Below, one piece after another: positions 48,972 to 59,814 of a stretch of DNA of 64,000 nucleotides. Position numbers and translations under genes: made by a program. Each line of letters opens with the position of its first letter. Position 1 is the stretch's first letter. This DNA is from Pannonibacter sp. SL95 (lineage in GTDB: Bacteria; Pseudomonadota; Alphaproteobacteria; Rhizobiales; Stappiaceae), in assembly GCF_026672425.1 (NCBI RefSeq), contig NZ_JAPPRC010000006.1, positions 1,426,001 to 1,490,000 of the forward strand, in the 5' to 3' direction. Under the pieces are notes generated by a model. That model ran no database searches, was not told where the DNA came from, and was given only the letters and a program-made list of their open reading frames with translations.

Positions 48972-49727
48972 ATGAAACTGAACCAGAAGACCGCCGTCAT
49001 CACAGGCGGCGCCGGCAGTCTGGGGCTCGCAACGGCTCGCCTGTTCCTCGAGCAGGGAGCCCGAGTGGTTCTGGTCGACCTCTCGCAGGAGGCCCTTGAA
49101 ACCGCACGGGCAAGCCTTCCGGCCGGCGACGTTCTGACCGTTGCCGCCGACGTCGGCTCGGAAGCGGCGACGAAGGCCTACATCGACGCGGCAGTTGCAG
49201 CTTTTGGTCCCATCGACATCTTCTTTTCCAATGCCGGCAACTTCGGCGAGGTCCGGCCGATCGCCGACTATGCGCTGGACGTGTTCGAATCCGTCCAGCG
49301 GGTTCACGTCACTGGCGCATTCCTTGGCGCGAAATACGCCACGCCGAAGATGCGCGACGGTGGCAGCTTCATCATCACCTCGTCGGTTGCCGCCACCCGG
49401 GGCGATCCGGGCGTCTATGCCTATATCACCGCCAAGCATGCCCAGATCGGGCTGATGCGGTGTCTGGCCAAGGAACTGGCTCCGCGCCGGATCCGGGTCA
49501 ACTCCGTCCACCCCGGCCCCCTCGACAACGGGTTCCAGCATGCGGTCGAAGCCGGTCTCAGCCGGGAGCTGGGGATTGATGGCACGGCCATGTTCAACTC
49601 CCTCATCCCGCTCGGCCGCCATGGCCTGCCGGAGGAGGTAGCGCGCTCGGTGCTTTATCTTGCGAGCGACGACAGCAGCTTCACCACCGGCGCAATGCTG
49701 ATGGTCGATGGCGGCATGAGCGTCTGA
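48972..49727 (+). CDS. Short-chain dehydrogenase/reductase
   Basis: 251 residues. TGGAGSLGLATARLF coenzyme motif, an acidic residue after the second strand (VVLVDLS) that favours NAD, FSNAGNFGE, serine in ITSSVAAT and tyrosine/lysine in YAYITAKHAQ. Likely oxidises an alcohol precursor for the aldehyde dehydrogenase upstream, but it may be an independent transcript since the 347 bp gap holds a large palindrome. Confidence 0.88.
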   Translation: MKLNQKTAVITGGAGSLGLATARLFLEQGARVVLVDLSQEALETARASLPAGDVLTVAADVGSEAATKAYIDAAVAAFGPIDIFFSNAGNFGEVRPIADYALDVFESVQRVHVTGAFLGAKYATPKMRDGGSFIITSSVAATRGDPGVYAYITAKHAQIGLMRCLAKELAPRRIRVNSVHPGPLDNGFQHAVEAGLSRELGIDGTAMFNSLIPLGRHGLPEEVARSVLYLASDDSSFTTGAMLMVDGGMSV

Positions 49728-49924
49728 TCAGGACGAAACCGCGACAAAAAGGACCGCTCAGGGCTGCGGCGTCCCTTCGGGGGTGCCCGGTCCTGTTCGA
49801 TTCTCTGCGGCGCCGTTGCGTGTGGTGAGCGAAGCGGAAAAAATGTCACACAATGCCGGTCCTGGACAGCCAATTGTCCGGGATTGACATTGTTTTGTCT
49901 GACTGGCTTTCTGGGGAAGAAAGA

Positions 49925-50000
49925 TGGCTCCGCGAGCAGGACTCGAACCTGCGACCATTCGATTAACAGTCGAACGCTCTACCAACTGAGCTATCGCGGA
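49925..50000 (-). tRNA. tRNA-Asn (GTT)
   Basis: 76 bases on the reverse strand with a 7-bp acceptor stem (TCCGCGA/TCGCGGA), D-arm AGCTCAGTTGGTAGAGC, anticodon loop CTGTTAA with anticodon GTT, T-loop GGTTCGAGTCC and an encoded CCA end. Both arms pair fully. Confidence 0.97.
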
Positions 50001-50067
50001 TCACCGTCATTGCCCCGAGGCGGGGCGCCGTGGTGAGCGACCGTGTGGGTCGCTGTCGGTGGCGAGC

Positions 50068-50096
50068 GTATAACAAACGCTCTCCCCCTTTGCCAA
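50068..50096 (-). promoter_or_regulatory. Promoter of tRNA-Asn
   Basis: On the reverse strand TTGGCA (50096-50091), a 17-base spacer and TTATAC (50073-50068) lie about 65 bases upstream of the tRNA. Spacing and hexamers fit a strong sigma-70 type promoter. Confidence 0.75.
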
Positions 50097-50324
50097 GCCC
50101 TTTCTTGAAGAAACTTTTCCACAGGCTGGAAAAGCCCGGAAATCTGCGGAAAATCAGATGTTTGGACGGCCCGCCCTGCCGCAGCTCGAGCCCTTTGCCG
50201 GCGAATCCTCGGCCTCCGAACCGCCAATACCGGCGACGCATGTCGGATTTTGGCCAGTCCGGTGCCGGTTCCCGGTCCCGCCCGCCAAAGGGCGTCCTTG
50301 TCGGGTCCGGCCCAAAGGTCTAGA

Positions 50325-50535
50325 ACAGCAAGGTCAGGTTCCCCAACAGGCAAAGCCTCAGGGGATGAAACGGGAATGCGGTAGCGAGCGACTCAACTCG
50401 AGGCTCCAAATCCGCAGCTGCCCCCGCAACTGTCAGCGGCGAGCCCTGCCGCACACGGCCACTGGACTGAGGTCCGGGAAGGCGTGGCACGGGCGGCGAC
50501 CCGCGAGCCAGGAGACCGGCCTGTCGCGACATAAC
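50325..50535 (+). ncRNA. Cobalamin riboswitch
   Basis: All landmarks of the cobalamin aptamer are present in order: CGGGAATGCGGT (about 50,371-50,382), AATCCGCAGCTGCCCCCGCAAC (50,409-50,430 region), GCCACTGG (about 50,458-50,465), GGGAAGGC, and the B12 box GCGAGCCAGGAGACCGGCC (50,503-50,521). It controls the permease gene starting 38 bases later, and probably the following cobU-cobW genes, which are on the same strand and closely spaced. Confidence 0.96.
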
Positions 50536-50572
50536 CCTTGATCCGTCGGGTGGACGGTTTGGAGTATTGAAA

Positions 50573-51214
50573 ATGAACACGAATTTCCGTGCAGCCCGCC
50601 GCTTTGGCGCATGGGCTCTGGCGCTCTTGCTTCCCGCTTTCCTGCTTGTCTCCCCGGCCAGCGCCCATCACATGATGGACGGCCAGATGCCCCAGACCTT
50701 CGTGCAGGGCCTGCTGTCGGGCCTCGGTCACCCGGTCATCGGCTTCGACCATCTCGCCTTCATCCTTGCCGTCGGTGTCGCCGCCGGTCTCGTTGGCCGC
50801 AGCCTCGTCCTGCCGGCCGCCTTCGTGCTGGCCACCATCGCCGGCGTTCTCGTACATATGGCCGCCATTGACCTGCCGCTGGCCGAAGTCGTCATCGCCC
50901 TGTCGGTGATCATCGCAGGCGGCTTGATCGTCAGCGAAACCGAGCTGCCGGCCGGTGCCTGGGCTGTGCTCTTTGCCTTTGCCGGGCTGTTCCATGGCTA
51001 CGCCTATGGCGAATCCATCATCGGCGCTGAACCGGCACCGCTTTATGCCTATTTCATCGGCTTTGCCGTCATCCAGTTTGCCGTCGCCAGCCTTGCCATG
51101 ATGCTGACCAACCCGAAGACGGCCGCAGCGCCGACCCCGGTGATGGCACGGCTGATCGGCGCTGGTATCATCGGCGTCGGCTTCAGCGCCATCGGATCGC
51201 AGCTGTTTGGCTGA
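50573..51214 (+). CDS. hupE: HupE/UreJ-type metal (cobalt) permease
   Basis: 213 residues, signal-like first helix then six membrane segments. The family motif HPVIGFDHLAFILAVG carries the His/Asp residues that bind Ni or Co, and GLFHGYAYGES is the second signature. Being the first gene behind the cobalamin riboswitch, with CobU and CobW next, it is inferred to import cobalt for B12 rather than nickel. GGAG lies eight bases before ATG 50573. Confidence 0.88.
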   Translation: MNTNFRAARRFGAWALALLLPAFLLVSPASAHHMMDGQMPQTFVQGLLSGLGHPVIGFDHLAFILAVGVAAGLVGRSLVLPAAFVLATIAGVLVHMAAIDLPLAEVVIALSVIIAGGLIVSETELPAGAWAVLFAFAGLFHGYAYGESIIGAEPAPLYAYFIGFAVIQFAVASLAMMLTNPKTAAAPTPVMARLIGAGIIGVGFSAIGSQLFG

Positions 51215-51221
51215 TCGACCC

Positions 51222-51788
51222 ATGTCGGGCGAGCCAGGCACTCCTGGCGACTGTCCACGCTCGGTGCTGGTCACCGGCGGGGCCCGGTCCGGAAAGAGCA
51301 GCTTCGCAGAACGGCTGGCGCTTGGCGCCGGCCGTGAGCCTGTTTATGTCGCCACCTCTGCTGCCTGGGACCAGGAGATGGCCGAGCGCATCGGTCATCA
51401 CAAGGCCAGGCGCGACGAGCGCTGGACGACGGTCGAGGAACAGCTCGATCTGGTCGGCACGCTCGCGCAGCATTGCGGCCCCGACAGGGTCGTGCTCGTC
51501 GACTGCCTGACGCTGTGGCTCACCAACCTGATGCTGGCCGACCGGGACCTCGCCGGTGAAACCGCAAACCTTGCTGCTGTCGTTCCCGGTCTCGCCGGCC
51601 CGGTGATCTTCGTGACCAACGAGGTGGGGCTCGGCATCGTGCCTGACAATGCCATGGCGCGCGCCTTCCGCGACGCGCAGGGCCGTCTCAATCAGGAGCT
51701 TGCCCGGGTCTGCGACCGCGTCGTGCTGGTCGCCTGCGGGCTGCCGCTTCTTCTCAAACCCAGTTCCTGTCCGGATATCCTGTTATGA
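51222..51788 (+). CDS. cobU: Bifunctional adenosylcobinamide kinase/guanylyltransferase
   Basis: 188 residues. P-loop VTGGARSGKSSFAE, then VATSAAWDQEMAERI, HHKARRDERW and VDCLTLWLTNLML, with NEVGLGIVPD; all CobU/CobP blocks. It phosphorylates adenosylcobinamide and attaches GMP in the late B12 steps. The start at 51222 lies 8 bases after the permease stop; the in-frame TTG at 51207 is less likely. Overlaps cobW by four bases (ATGA). Confidence 0.94.
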   Translation: MSGEPGTPGDCPRSVLVTGGARSGKSSFAERLALGAGREPVYVATSAAWDQEMAERIGHHKARRDERWTTVEEQLDLVGTLAQHCGPDRVVLVDCLTLWLTNLMLADRDLAGETANLAAVVPGLAGPVIFVTNEVGLGIVPDNAMARAFRDAQGRLNQELARVCDRVVLVACGLPLLLKPSSCPDILL

Positions 51789-52894
51789 CCACCGTGCTTT
51801 CTCAGGGCGGCAAGATCCCCGCCACCATCGTCACCGGCTTCCTCGGTGCCGGCAAGACGACGCTGATCCGCAACCTGCTGCTCAATGCCGGCGGCCGCCG
51901 CATTGCGCTCATCGTCAACGAGTTCGGCGACATGGGCTTCGACGGCTCGCTGCTGGACGGCTGCGTCGACCCGTCCTGCAGCGCCGACGATGTGGTCGAG
52001 CTGACCAACGGCTGCATCTGCTGCACCGTGGCTGACGACTTCCTGCCGACCATGGAAATGCTGCTGGCGCGCGAGACGCCGCCCGATCACATCGTCATCG
52101 AGACCTCGGGCCTCGCGCTGCCGCAGCCGCTGGTGCGCGCCTTCTCCTGGCCGAGCGTCAAGACCCGCGTGACGGTGGACGGGGTTATCACCGTGCTGGA
52201 CGCCGCCGCTCTGGCGGAAGGCCGCATCGCGCTCGACGAGGAGGCGCTGGAGGCGCAACGGGCCGCTGATGCCTCGCTTGACCATGACAATCCGGTCGAG
52301 GAACTGTTCCACGACCAGCTCGCCTGCGCCGATCTCGTCGTGCTCAACAAAGCCGATCTGGTGGATGCTGACCAGCTTGCCCATATCCGCGAGCACATCA
52401 CCGAGGATGTCCGCTCCGGCGTCGAGATCATTCATGCCGAGAAGGGCAACCTTCCAGTCGACGTGTTGCTCGGCCGTTCGGCCGCAGCCGAGGACGATCT
52501 GGCCGCGCGCCGGGCGCATCACCACCACCATCACGACCATGATGATGACCATGACCATGACCACGATAATGATCACGATCACGATGACGACGATCATGAC
52601 CATCATCACGATGACTTCGAGAGCCACGTTTTGCCGGTCACGGCCTTCGCAAGCCTGAAGGATCTGGAGCTGGCTGTCGCCCGGGCGATGGCGCTGCCCG
52701 GCGTGCTGCGCATCAAGGGGGCGGCGACGGTGACGGGCAAGGCGGCGCCGGCGCTGGTGCAGGCCGTCGGCCCGCGCGTCGAGACCTGGTTCGCCGCCGG
52801 GGCCAGGATGCCCGGGCATGTCGTCGTCATCGGACTGAAGGGGCTGGACCTGTCGTCGATCACCGAAGCCCTCGGCAAGGCGAAGGCGGCCTGA
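51785..52894 (+). CDS. cobW: CobW cobalt GTPase/chaperone with a His-rich loop
   Basis: 369 residues. G-domain: TGFLGAGKTT (18-26), GCICC metal-binding motif (76-80), NKAD (188-191). A histidine/aspartate-rich tract spans about 245-277 and separates the GTPase domain from the C-terminal CobW_C domain (about 280-369). CobW hands Co(II) to the cobaltochelatase in the aerobic pathway; the tract probably stores or senses the metal. It lies upstream of cobN, whose product uses the cobalt. Confidence 0.95.
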   Translation: MTTVLSQGGKIPATIVTGFLGAGKTTLIRNLLLNAGGRRIALIVNEFGDMGFDGSLLDGCVDPSCSADDVVELTNGCICCTVADDFLPTMEMLLARETPPDHIVIETSGLALPQPLVRAFSWPSVKTRVTVDGVITVLDAAALAEGRIALDEEALEAQRAADASLDHDNPVEELFHDQLACADLVVLNKADLVDADQLAHIREHITEDVRSGVEIIHAEKGNLPVDVLLGRSAAAEDDLAARRAHHHHHHDHDDDHDHDHDNDHDHDDDDHDHHHDDFESHVLPVTAFASLKDLELAVARAMALPGVLRIKGAATVTGKAAPALVQAVGPRVETWFAAGARMPGHVVVIGLKGLDLSSITEALGKAKAA

Positions 52895-52924
52895 GGGCAG
52901 GAACCAGGGGCAGGGCGCTGCTTG

Positions 52925-53085
52925 CCTCTCCCCCCTTGAGGGGGAGATGCCCCCGACAGGGGGCAGAGGGGGGCAGCCGTGTTTCAGCGGGTTCAGAGTT
53001 TGCCGTCGGGTTGTTTACCCCCCTCTGTCTGCTCGCGCAGCCTCCTCTCCCCCTCAAGGGGGGAGAGGAGGCTGCGGCAAGTGCT
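52925..53085. repeat. Large palindromic repeat between cobW and cobN
   Basis: CCTCTCCCCCCTTGAGGGG and its complement CCCCTCAAGGGGGGAGAGG are the outer arms (about 52,925-52,946 and 53,050-53,075), each self-complementary as well. A GCAGAGGGGGG block (about 52,963-52,973) pairs with CCCCCCTCTGTCTGC (about 53,022-53,036). Similar C/G-rich palindromes occur in Brucella and rhizobial genomes, recalled and not searched. It fills the 290 bp gap. Confidence 0.8.
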
Positions 53086-53184
53086 TGAACTTGTCCTTAG
53101 AACGGCCCCGAGACAGGCCCCGAGGCTGAACCCTGACCCGACCAACCCAACCGGACACGGAGTGTCCGTGCAGATGGACCAGTG

Positions 53185-56100
53185 ATGCATATTCTCGCAA
53201 GCCAGACCCGACGGGTGGAAGACGGCAACGACGCGGTGGATCTCGCACAGGATCCGGCCGATCTCGTCGTGCTGTCGGCGGCCGACACGGAACTGGCGGC
53301 TCTCTGCGCGGCGCGGGGCAAGCTGGGCGAGGCGTTTGCCAGCCTGCGGCTCGCCAGCCTGATGGCGCTGGGGCACCCCTATTCGGTCGACCTTTACGCC
53401 GAGAAGACCCTGTCGCGCTCGAAGCTGGTGATCGTGCGCCTGCTCGGCGGCGAGAGCTACTGGCCCTATGGCGTGGAGCGGCTCTGCGAGGAGGCCAACC
53501 GGGGCGGGGCGAAGCTTGCGATCATGTCCGGCTGCGACAAGTGGGACGAGGCGCTGGCAGCCCGCTCCTCGGTTCCGGTCGAGGACGTGCGCCGGCTCTA
53601 CCGCTATTTCCTTGAAGGCGGTCCGGAGAACCACGCCAACGTGCTGCGCTATGGCGCCCATCTGGCGGGCCTCGCCGCGGAGCTGGCCCCGCCTGCACCG
53701 CTGCCGCGTGCCGGGCCTGTTCCTGCCCGGCCATGCCGCACCGGCCCTGTCCAATCTGATCGCGAGCTGGCCCGATCCGACCCGGCCCGTCGCGGCGGTC
53801 GTCTTCTACCGGGCGCTGGTGCAGGCAGGCGAGACCGCGCCGGTGGAGGCCCTGTGCAGGGAGCTGACGGCCCAGGGGCTCAATCCGCTCCCCATCTTCG
53901 TCTCCTCGCTGAAAGAGGCCGAGTCGGCTGCCATCCTCGGCGGGCTGATGGAGGCCTGTCCGCCCGCGGTGGTCCTCAATGCCACCGCCTTTGCGGTCTC
54001 GAGCACGGGCGGGCCGCACCAGCCGACGCCGCTTGACCGGCCGGGACGTCCAGTGCTGCAGATGGTGTTCTCGTCCTCCTCCCGCGCGGGCTGGCTTGAA
54101 AGCCCGCAAGGACTGTCGATCCGGGATCTGGCGATGCATGTGGTCCTGCCGGAGATCGACGGCCGGCTGATGACCCGTGCTGTCTCCTTCAAGGAGGAAG
54201 GGGTCTATGACCAGCGGACGCAGTTCCGCTCGGTGCGCTTCGTGCCGGATGCCAACCGCATGGGCCATGTCGCCCAGCTTGCGGCTGCCTGGGCGCGGCT
54301 TGGCCGCAAGGCGCCGGCCGAGCGCAAGGTGGCGCTGATCCTGGCGAACTACCCCAATGCCGATGATCGGCTGGCCAATGGCGTCGGCCTCGACACGCCC
54401 GCCTCCTGCGCGCATCTGATGCAGGCGATGGCGGCGGCCGGCTATGGGGTCGAGGGCGCGCCTCAGGACGGCGCGGCCCTGATCGCCCGGCTGACGCGCG
54501 GCGTGACCAATGCCATTGCCGGCCTCGACGAGCGAACTTGTGAGAGTTTCCTGCCGCTCGACCAGTATCTCGCCTTTTTCAACGGGCTGCCCGAGCCGAT
54601 GCGCCAGGCGGTGACCGACCGCTGGGGCGCGCCGGAGGATGATCCGTTTGTCGCAAACAATGCCTTCCGCCTCGGGCTTGCCCGCTTCGGCGCGGTGCTG
54701 GTCGGCATCCAGCCTTCGCGCGGTTACAACATCGACCCCAAGGCCACCTATCACGATCCGGACCTGGTGCCGCCGCACAACTACTTCGCCTTCTACGCCT
54801 TCCTGCGCCATCAGGCCGGCGTCGATGCGGTGGTGCATCTGGGCAAGCACGGCAATCTGGAATGGCTGCCGGGCAAGGCGCTGGCGCTGAGCGAGGGCTG
54901 CTATCCGGATGCCATCCTGGGGCCGACGCCCAACATCTATCCCTTCATCGTCAATGACCCGGGCGAGGGCGCACAGGCCAAGCGCCGGACGGCAGCGGTC
55001 ATCATCGACCACCTGACGCCGCCGCTCACCCGGGCGGAAAGTCATGGCGTTGCCAATGAAATGGAAACGCTGCTCGACGAGTACTATCTCGCCAGCGGCG
55101 TCGATCCGCGCCGGCTGAAGCAGCTGACCCGCGACATCCTCGACCTTGCCGCTGCCCATGGCCTCGACCGCGACATCGGCCTGACGCCGGACATGGACGA
55201 GACGACGCGGCTGGCGCGGCTCGATGCGCATCTCTGCGATCTCAAGGAACTGCAGATCCGTGACGGGCTGCATGTGCTGGGCCTGTCGCCGGAGGGTCGT
55301 CTGCTGACGGATTTGCTGGTGGCGCTGGCGCGGGTGCCACGCGGGTCCCGTCCCGCCGACGACAGCCTGCTGCGGGCGCTCGCGCGGGACCTTCTGGGGG
55401 AGGCGCTTCCTCGGGCGGAAGTCGCATCCTTTGATCCCTTGGCCTGCGACTATGCTGCCCCCTGGGAGGGGCCGAAGCCGGCGCTGCTGGCCGGGCTGAC
55501 GGATCAGCCCTGGCGGACCCGCGGCGATACGGTCGAGCGGCTGGAGCTGCTGGCGGCACAGCTTGTTTCAGGTCAGACGAAAGGGCTTCATCTGCCTGAG
55601 GCGCAAGCAGTTTTCGACGAGGTTGAAACACGCATCCGGCCGGCGGTGGTCGGCTCGGGGCCGGCCGAGCTCGCGGCGGTGCTGGCTGCACTCGACGGGC
55701 GCTTCGTGCCGCCCGGTCCCTCCGGCGCGCCGACGCGGGGGCGGCCGGACGTGCTGCCGACCGGGCGCAACTTCTATTCCGTCGATGTGCGCACCGTACC
55801 CACCGAGACCGCCTGGCGCATCGGCGAGGCTTCGGCGGCGCTGGTGGCCGAGCGCTATTTCCAGGAGGAGGGCGAGTGGCCCAAGGCGCTGGTGCTCACC
55901 TGCTGGGGCACGGCCAACATGCGCACCGGCGGCGATGACGTGGCGCAGGCGCTGGCGCTGATTGGCGCACGGCCCGTCTGGGAGCCGGGCTCGGGCCGGG
56001 TCAACGGCTTCGAGATCCTGCCCCTGTCGGCGCTGAAGCGGCCGCGCATCGACGTGACGCTGCGCGTCTCCGGCTTCTTCCGTGATGCCTTCCCGCATCA

Positions 56101-56965
56101 GATCGACCTGTTCCAGAGTGCGGTGGCTGCCGTCGCCGAGCTTGAGGAGCCGGAGAGCGCAAACCCGATTGCGGCCCGTGTCCGCGCCGAGATTGCACGG
56201 CTTGCGGCCGATGGTCTGGCGGTTGCCGAGGCGGCCCGGCAGGCAGCGTTCCGCGTCTTTGGGGCAAGGCCCGGAGCCTCTGGCGCTGGCCTGCAGGGCC
56301 TGATGGATGACGGGCAGTGGGACACGCGCGGCGATCTGGCCGAGGCGTTCCTTGCCTGGGGCGGCCATGCCTATGGCGGCGGCGCCGGCGGCGAGGAGGC
56401 GCGGGGGCAGTTCGAGAGCCGGCTGTCTGGCGTCGACATCGTGCTGCAGAACCAGGACAACCGCGAGCATGACCTGCTCGACAGCGACGATTATTTCCAG
56501 TTCGAGGGCGGGCTGGCGGCGGCGGTCGAGAGCCTGACCGGCGCGGTGCCGACGAGCTATCACGCAGACCACTCCCGTCCCGAACGGCCCGTGGTGCGAG
56601 CGCTGTCGGAAGAAATCTCGCGCGTCGTGCGGGGCCGGGCGGCCAACCCGAAATGGATCGCCGGGGCCATGCGCCATGGCTACAAGGGCGCGTCCGAAAT
56701 GGCGGCGACGCTTGACTACCTGCATGCCTTCGCCGCCACCACGCGGGCGGTCGGCGACCATCACTTCGACCAGCTCTTCGATGCCTACATTGGCAATGAA
56801 ACGGTGCGCGACTTCATTAGGGACGCCAATCCGGGCGCCCTTGCCTCCATGCTGGACCGCTTCAGCGAAGCCATCCGCCGTGGGTTCTGGATCCCGCGCC
56901 GCAACTCCGTCCACGCCGAGATTTCCGACCTGAAACAGGCCGCCACCAAGGAACTGACCCCGTGA
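53185..56965 (+). pseudogene. cobN: Cobaltochelatase subunit CobN, one-base insertion
   Basis: Removing one base gives 1259 residues, the usual CobN length. CobN is the large ATP-dependent subunit that inserts cobalt into hydrogenobyrinate diamide with CobS and CobT. The first frame runs to PAPLPRAG; an extra G in the GGG at 53713-53715 shifts the rest, which resumes at GLFLPGHAAPALSN. After it the whole chelatase body is intact: LVGIQPSRGYNIDPKATYHDP, HLGKHGNLEWLPGK, DNREHDLLDSDDYFQFEGG and HGYKGASEMAATLDY. As elsewhere, an error or recent lesion. ATG 53185 preferred to GTG 53182. GTGA overlap with cobO. Confidence 0.9.
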
Positions 56966-57651
56966 CCGATACCACTTCCGACACGACGCCCTCCGAAACG
57001 ACGCCCTCCGAAACGACGTCTGACGAAGCCGAGCGCGGCATGACCGAGGAGGAGCTGAACGCCCGCCACGCCGACAAGATGCGCAAGAAGAAGGCGGCGC
57101 GCGACAAGATCATGGCCACCAAGACCATCGCCAAGGGCCTGATCATCGTCCACACCGGCAAGGGCAAGGGCAAGTCCACCGCCGGCTTCGGCATGGTGTT
57201 CCGCTCGCTCGGCCATGGCTACAGGGTGGGCGTGGTGCAGTTCGTCAAGGGCCGGCTCGACACCGGCGAGACCCATGCGCTGGAGCGGTTCGGCGACCTC
57301 GTCACCGTGCGGCGCATGGGCGAGGGCTTCACCTGGGAGACCCAGGACCGGCAGCGCGACATCGCCGCCGCCCGCGAGGCCTGGGAAGCGGCCAAGGAGC
57401 TGATTGTTTCGGGCGAGCATCATCTGGTGCTCTGCGACGAGCTGAACATCGTATTGCGCTACGACTACCTGCCGGTCGAGGAAGTGGTGGAGTTCCTGAA
57501 GACCGAAAAGCCGGAAGACGTGCATGTCGTCATCACCGGCCGCAACGCCAAGGACGAGCTGATCGAGGTGGCTGACCTTGTCACCGAAATGGAGCAGGTG
57601 AAGCACCCGTTCCGCTCCGGCGTGAAGCCGCAGTCCGGCATCGAATACTGA
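56962..57651 (+). CDS. cobO: Cob(I)yrinic acid a,c-diamide adenosyltransferase
   Basis: 229 residues. P-loop HTGKGKGKST (about 62-71), RVGVVQFVKG, GFTWETQDRQRD and LVLCDELNIVLRY: the CobO/BtuR family that adds the adenosyl group to cobalt. The N-terminal 25 residues contain a short direct repeat (TTPSE-TTPSE; a 15-base DNA repeat) before the usual start. GTG start overlaps the cobN stop. It converges with gdhA. Confidence 0.95.
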   Translation: MTDTTSDTTPSETTPSETTSDEAERGMTEEELNARHADKMRKKKAARDKIMATKTIAKGLIIVHTGKGKGKSTAGFGMVFRSLGHGYRVGVVQFVKGRLDTGETHALERFGDLVTVRRMGEGFTWETQDRQRDIAAAREAWEAAKELIVSGEHHLVLCDELNIVLRYDYLPVEEVVEFLKTEKPEDVHVVITGRNAKDELIEVADLVTEMEQVKHPFRSGVKPQSGIEY

Positions 57652-57663
57652 TCAACCGGCGCC

Positions 57664-57697
57664 GCGGGGCCTTGTGCCGGCTGGCACAGCGCCCCGC
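57664..57697. terminator. Hairpin between convergent cobO and gdhA
   Basis: GCGGGGC (57664-57670) pairs with GCCCCGC (57691-57697) and inside it TGTGCC pairs with GGCACA. It lies between two stop codons and could end both transcripts. There is no T-run, so strength is uncertain. Confidence 0.55.
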
Positions 57698-57709
57698 AGC
57701 GTGCAGAGG

Positions 57710-59086
<1,377 letters not shown>

Positions 59087-59169
59087 TTAAAACGGGCACA
59101 CGGCAGCGTGCCTGGCTGGGGAAGAGCATGTGCCCGACGCGGTCGGCTGTCCGCGCCGGGCTTGCAGGA

Positions 59170-59691
59170 TCAGGCGGCGGAGGGGCCGGGGTCGTCGCCG
59201 AGCGGACGCTCAGGTCCGGGCGTGCGGCGAGCGGCAGACGGCTGCTGGTCATCCCGGCTGTAGACGAGCCGCATCTGACGGGCCGCGCGGCGCGCACGGC
59301 TCGCGGCCTCGGGCTGGGCGAGAACCTGCAGCACGTCGAGACGTTCACGGCCAGAGCCGCAATTGATCTCCGTCCAGGCGCCGACCGACAGGCCAAGCAT
59401 GCCGAGGCCGCGCAGGCTTGCGACCGTCAGGCAGGTTGCCCCGCGCACGAGCTGGTCCGGCATGACGAGAAGGCATTCGCAGGGCCAGCCGTCATTGACG
59501 CTGAAGACCACGTGGGAGCCGATGGTGACGACGTCCTCAGGGATATCATCGGCAAAGACGATTTCCGCCGAGTTCAGCTTCTTGCGCAGGGCCGCGACCA
59601 GCAGGTCGCCACGCATGCTCTGCGTCGCCAGCGCCGTTTCGAGAATCGAGAAATCACGCGGTGTCAGCTTGGGAGTGAAAGGGCTGTTCAT
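59170..59691 (-). CDS. Rnk/GreA-C-terminal-like protein with basic tail
   Basis: 173 residues. The core (about 10-125) matches the Rnk pattern: LNSAEIVFADDIPEDVVTIG, VNDGWPCECLLVMP, TVASLRGLGMLGLSVGAWTEI. Its paralogue lies 96 bp upstream and matches at corresponding positions. The C-terminal 50 residues (ASRARRAARQMRL...) are basic and disordered, unlike the shorter paralogue. Rnk proteins bind RNA polymerase near the secondary channel and regulate nucleoside diphosphate kinase. ATG 59691 preceded by AGAGG. Placed between gdhA and rnk. Confidence 0.75.
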   Translation of the reverse strand: MNSPFTPKLTPRDFSILETALATQSMRGDLLVAALRKKLNSAEIVFADDIPEDVVTIGSHVVFSVNDGWPCECLLVMPDQLVRGATCLTVASLRGLGMLGLSVGAWTEINCGSGRERLDVLQVLAQPEAASRARRAARQMRLVYSRDDQQPSAARRTPGPERPLGDDPGPSAA

Positions 59692-59814
59692 GAGAGGTGC
59701 CTCTTGCTGGACTTGCATCGCAACTGCAGGGCCAGGCCGGCACCTCGCCAGCCTGGCCCAAGAGGCAGAACTTGGACACCACGGTCATTTCGCTTGAAGA
59801 CAGGGACTGCATCA

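Noticed and set aside
49925-50000. tRNA-Asn as integration site of an island
   Set aside because: No integrase, no duplicated tRNA 3' end and no change of composition beside it.
53185-53720. cobN as two independent genes
   Set aside because: The two frames together cover one normal-length CobN with no duplicated or missing part and no second ribosome site.
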